NCBI GenBank assembly: GCA_031551355.1
Contig: JAVBNT010000018.1
Location: 1-45,036, forward strand
Origin: JAVBNT01 sp031551355
Lineage (GTDB): Bacteria; Vulcanimicrobiota; CADAWZ01
DNA length: 45,036 nt
Direction of reading: 5' to 3'
Positions within the stretch are counted from its first letter, which is position 1. Each line of letters begins with the position of its first letter. Made by a program: the position numbers and the translations under genes. Below the pieces are notes generated by a model. That model had not been told where the DNA came from. It was given only the letters and a program-made list of their open reading frames with translations, and did not search any database. Below are positions 42,647 to 45,036 of this stretch, in pieces.

Positions 42647-43546
42647 TTATCTCATCATATATCCGTCAAACATATTAACCCACTTGTTTGATTTTACATC
42701 TCCGTTTTGGGCTTTTTCAATAATATCGGCGAGTCTCTCAAGGCCGTATTCGCCTCTAAGGTATATGTCGGTAATTTTTGAACTCGGCACATCACCCTCG
42801 GACTTATAGATTGTCTCCGTTGAGTTTAAAACGGGATCAACTACTTCTTTTGCGTATTCACCGTTCTCAAGCTGGAAAACAACGCCGATGGCATTCTTTT
42901 TCGTAATATCAACGGACTGGAATATATAATCATCGGCTTCTCTGATACTCGAAGACAAATAAATGCCTTTGCCGCCGGCGGCACTCCAGGTGTTATACTT
43001 GGTTTCAAAGCCGTTTTGTAAAATATTTGCCAGTTCATCAACGGTTATATACATACCGCGGTACATATGGTTATCACCGCTGGAAGTATACGTAGGATGA
43101 GCCTGATAAGGGAAGATCCGGCGCTGGTAATAACCGGAAATGAAATTCTCCGGCAAATGATAACCCTTTTCAACCTCTCCCTTGGCTTCCTTAAGTTCAT
43201 CAATTGTTACACCGGCGACGGCACCGGCCGAACCGGAAATACACGATGCGGCAATTTTAACAGCCGAATCAGAAGCCTTTGAAGCGGTTGAAAGAGTTGA
43301 CTCCGACACTCCGGCAACTCCGGCAGCAGACTTTACCTCTGCCGACTTTACATTCCCGGCAGACAATTTCATTTCATTCGAAACTGAAGGCTGCCCCGTT
43401 TTGTCAACGGAAGAAGCCGAAAAACTGTCGGAGGTCTCGGTTTCAACAGCCGTGGGATGGGCAGCTGGCATATCGAAATCCATATGCCCTTTTACTTCCG
43501 TATTTCTAAACGGTATAAAATTTGAATTTGATCCAATACTATTCAT
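42647..43546 (-). CDS. unrecognised protein, C-terminal domain ADP-ribosyltransferase-like
   Basis: A 299-residue protein (ATG 43546; an in-frame TTG two codons upstream is an alternative). There is no signal peptide. The first about 115 residues are low-complexity (Ser, Ala, Val, Thr). The compact region from about 130 has HMYRGMYITVDELANILQNGFE, then GGKGIYLSSSIREADDYIF and VVFQLENGEYAKEVVDP, ending in DIYLRGEYGLERL. The order RG, then GxGIYLSS, then a late Glu-rich strand is reminiscent of the R-S-E pattern of ADP-ribosyltransferase folds, but I cannot confirm the family. It is divergent from the 3D-domain gene. Confidence 0.6.
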   Translation of the reverse strand: MNSIGSNSNFIPFRNTEVKGHMDFDMPAAHPTAVETETSDSFSASSVDKTGQPSVSNEMKLSAGNVKSAEVKSAAGVAGVSESTLSTASKASDSAVKIAASCISGSAGAVAGVTIDELKEAKGEVEKGYHLPENFISGYYQRRIFPYQAHPTYTSSGDNHMYRGMYITVDELANILQNGFETKYNTWSAAGGKGIYLSSSIREADDYIFQSVDITKKNAIGVVFQLENGEYAKEVVDPVLNSTETIYKSEGDVPSSKITDIYLRGEYGLERLADIIEKAQNGDVKSNKWVNMFDGYMMR

Positions 43547-43870
43547 AAGCAATACAGCTCCCTAAAAATATAAGGATAAAGGTAATAATTATACTACTCC
43601 ATACAAATAATAACATGCATGAAGCATTACAGTAAATAGCAGCGTTGTTAACAGAGTATTAACTTTTCACAGAAATAAAAAATATTTTGCCGTTAAAAAT
43701 TCTTTAAACAAAGAATATACAGGTAATATAATTTACATTTTTTTATAATTTTTAGCATAATGTTAATAATGTTCAAAATAAGTTAAAGAAATGGTGTTTA
43801 TTTTATTATCCCAAAGTGGTATCATAAAGTTGGGTTATAGTCAAAATAATATTTTGGAGGCATTCTAGAA
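43547..43870. other. AT-rich divergent intergenic region
   Basis: About 324 bp between two divergent genes. It is strongly AT-rich, and no consensus promoter pair, dyad or repeat stands out. It must carry promoters for both directions. Confidence 0.5.
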
Positions 43871-44737
43871 ATGTTTAATATAGGAATGAACCCGCTTATG
43901 TCAGGCAATTCAATGAATTGCGGAGCAATAAACAATCGGGGAATGATGCCGGGCATGAATATAAATATGTCGATAAATATTTTCGACAAGACAAACTTTT
44001 CCGGTGATTTGTGCGATAAAGCAGGCTCAATGCCTAATTTCAGCAATATGGGACTCGGCTCACAGTCTATGTGCGGCGGACTTGGCTCCGGGCAGGGAAT
44101 GATGCCCGGATTCGGCGGAAGCTGCAATCAGATGGGGAGTATGTTCGGCGGTATGATTCAGCAACAGCAGCAAATGATGCAAATGATGATGATGATGATG
44201 GCGATGATGATGATGATGAAAAATGCTTCCGGAAACTGTCCGCAGGCACAAAACGCCGGGCAGCAGGCACCGGTACAGCAGATAAGCGGCCAGCCTTCAG
44301 CATCGGCACCGGCACAGTCATCTTCAGCACCTCAAACTCAAGGCTCTTCCGGTAGTGTCTCCGCTCCGTCAGGGCAAAAAATGGGCGTCGCAAAAGGCAC
44401 CGGGTATTATCCCGACAGCAGTGCCATGGAAGGCGGATATGTTGATAAACAAGGAAAAAAACTGTGCACACTGCAGGACTTCCTTGCCGGCAAGGCCGAT
44501 TATGTATCGATTGCCCTTGACAAAAATCTGTATAAAAACGGCACGATAAAATACGGCGACACGTTCAGAATACCCGAACTGGAAGCAAAATACGGCAGGC
44601 AAATACCGTTCAAAGCCGTTGACACCGGCGGGGCATTCACCAATAAAGGCTTCGGCAGAGTAGATATTTGTACCGGCAGCAGGAAAGACTCCCTTGATTC
44701 AACCGTAAACGGCAACCTCACACTCATGAAACAGTAA
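43871..44737 (+). CDS. Met-rich protein with C-terminal 3D (double-psi beta-barrel) domain
   Basis: A 288-residue protein without a signal peptide. The N-terminal about 95 residues are rich in Met, Asn and Gly. Residues 95-117 are an almost pure Met/Gln tract encoded by ATG triplets. A Ser/Pro/Gln linker follows (120-168). The C-terminal domain (about 173-270) has GTGYYP, YVSIALDKNLYKNGTIKYGDTFRIP and FKAVDTGGAFTNKGFGRVDIC, giving the three aspartates Asp-217, Asp-251 and Asp-265 of the 3D domain found in MltA-like and other cell-wall enzymes. It is possibly a peptidoglycan hydrolase exported by a non-Sec route. GGAGG lies 10 nt before the ATG; a terminator follows. Confidence 0.75.
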   Translation: MFNIGMNPLMSGNSMNCGAINNRGMMPGMNINMSINIFDKTNFSGDLCDKAGSMPNFSNMGLGSQSMCGGLGSGQGMMPGFGGSCNQMGSMFGGMIQQQQQMMQMMMMMMAMMMMMKNASGNCPQAQNAGQQAPVQQISGQPSASAPAQSSSAPQTQGSSGSVSAPSGQKMGVAKGTGYYPDSSAMEGGYVDKQGKKLCTLQDFLAGKADYVSIALDKNLYKNGTIKYGDTFRIPELEAKYGRQIPFKAVDTGGAFTNKGFGRVDICTGSRKDSLDSTVNGNLTLMKQ

Positions 44738-44762
44738 AACAAATACTTCAGCTTATAAATAC

Positions 44763-44806
44763 AAAGCTGCCCTGTCTGTAATAAAACGGACGGCAGCTTT
44801 TTTATA
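44763..44806 (+). terminator. intrinsic terminator after the 3D-domain gene
   Basis: AAAGCTGCC (44763-44771) pairs with GGCAGCTTT (44792-44800), followed by a T-run. It begins 26 bp after the stop codon. Confidence 0.85.
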
Positions 44807-44969
44807 TGCCTAAAATCGAATAAATATATTTTTTAAGCCCACCAATAATTGACATAATCCAATTTTATACTTAAAATAGAAAAAAATATTCTTTAATGGA
44901 CTGCTATAATATTTATAGACTCCTTAAATAGGTGGTATAATAAAATACCAGTATAAAGGAGCATAAGAA

Positions 44970-45036
44970 ATGGGACTCAGAGGAACATATAACAATCACT
45001 TTAAAGAAGAAGCGGTAAAGCTGTCTATGGAAACAT
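44970..45036 (+). CDS. IS3-type transposase OrfA, N-terminal fragment cut by the window edge
   Basis: Only the first 22 codons are inside the window, reading MGLRGTYNHFKEEAVKLSMET. This matches the helix-turn-helix start of IS3/IS911-type OrfA transposases (FKEEAVKL). AAAGGAG lies about 8 nt before the ATG. The left end of the insertion sequence should lie between the terminator at 44763 and this gene; a terminal repeat cannot be assigned without the right end. Confidence 0.7.
   Translation, partial: MGLRGTYNNHFKEEAVKLSMET

Overview
The window looks like chromosomal DNA of a diderm (Gram-negative) bacterium that I cannot place further. A TolC-type outer-membrane channel with an HlyD-type adaptor argues for an outer membrane. 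DUF1836, NfeD/flotillin, DUF2232 and DUF2316 genes are more familiar from Firmicutes-like genomes. Shine-Dalgarno sites (AGGAG-like) are strong, TTG and GTG starts with good ribosome sites occur, and several sigma-70-type promoters are near-perfect. No rRNA, tRNA or CRISPR array was seen.

Layout. 1-926: gene-free, with a 201-bp palindromic element. 927-4524: heterodimeric ABC exporter. 4534-6867: hybrid histidine kinase (-). 7040-8440: DHA2-type MFS transporter. 8526-11330 (-): folE2, a DUF3592 membrane protein and a CsgG-like exported protein. 11430-12920: lipoprotein with IPT/TIG domains and a caspase-like domain. 12921-13934: gene-free and full of dyad structures. 13935-16847 (-): DUF1836 regulator, NfeD-like protein and flotillin behind a consensus promoter. 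17195-18061: spermidine synthase-like enzyme, followed by about 740 bp of repeats. 18803-20698 (-): exported TPR protein and TatD nuclease. 20948-27590: six-gene efflux operon (TolC, HlyD, two ABC ATPases, two ABC-2 permeases; a YbhGFSR-like layout with the ATPase split). 27735-29324 (-): OLD-family ATPase-TOPRIM protein. 29892-32426 (-): TrmJ-like methyltransferase, endonuclease III, LUD protein and PhnB-like protein. 32606-37657: second hybrid kinase, DUF2232 membrane protein, group II PLP decarboxylase and alpha/beta hydrolase. 37857-42442: seven-gene envelope/redox operon (OB-fold protein, flavodoxin lipoprotein, two metallo-beta-lactamase-fold proteins, aldo/keto reductase, TetR regulator, DUF2316). 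42647-44737: a divergent pair, one possibly ADP-ribosyltransferase-like and one a Met-rich 3D-domain protein. 44970-end: start of an IS3-type transposase.

How parts fit. The efflux operon has a perfect sigma-70 promoter followed by three 13-bp repeats, each built on a GGTYNAACC palindrome; these look like a repressor site. The redox operon promoter has two copies of an 18-bp TTAGNACANNTGTNCTAA dyad, one between -35 and -10 and one at the expected +1; the TetR protein encoded in the same operon is the natural candidate ligand.

The most novel signal is a family of large imperfect hairpins (382-582, 18051-18175, 27593-27719, 29755-29878, plus partial copies). Their stems differ in sequence but stay complementary, while the internal-loop and apical sequences are conserved. 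Three of the four begin at or just after a stop codon in the sense orientation, and two are followed by a T-run. They look like a structured RNA or a terminator-associated repeat rather than random intergenic DNA.
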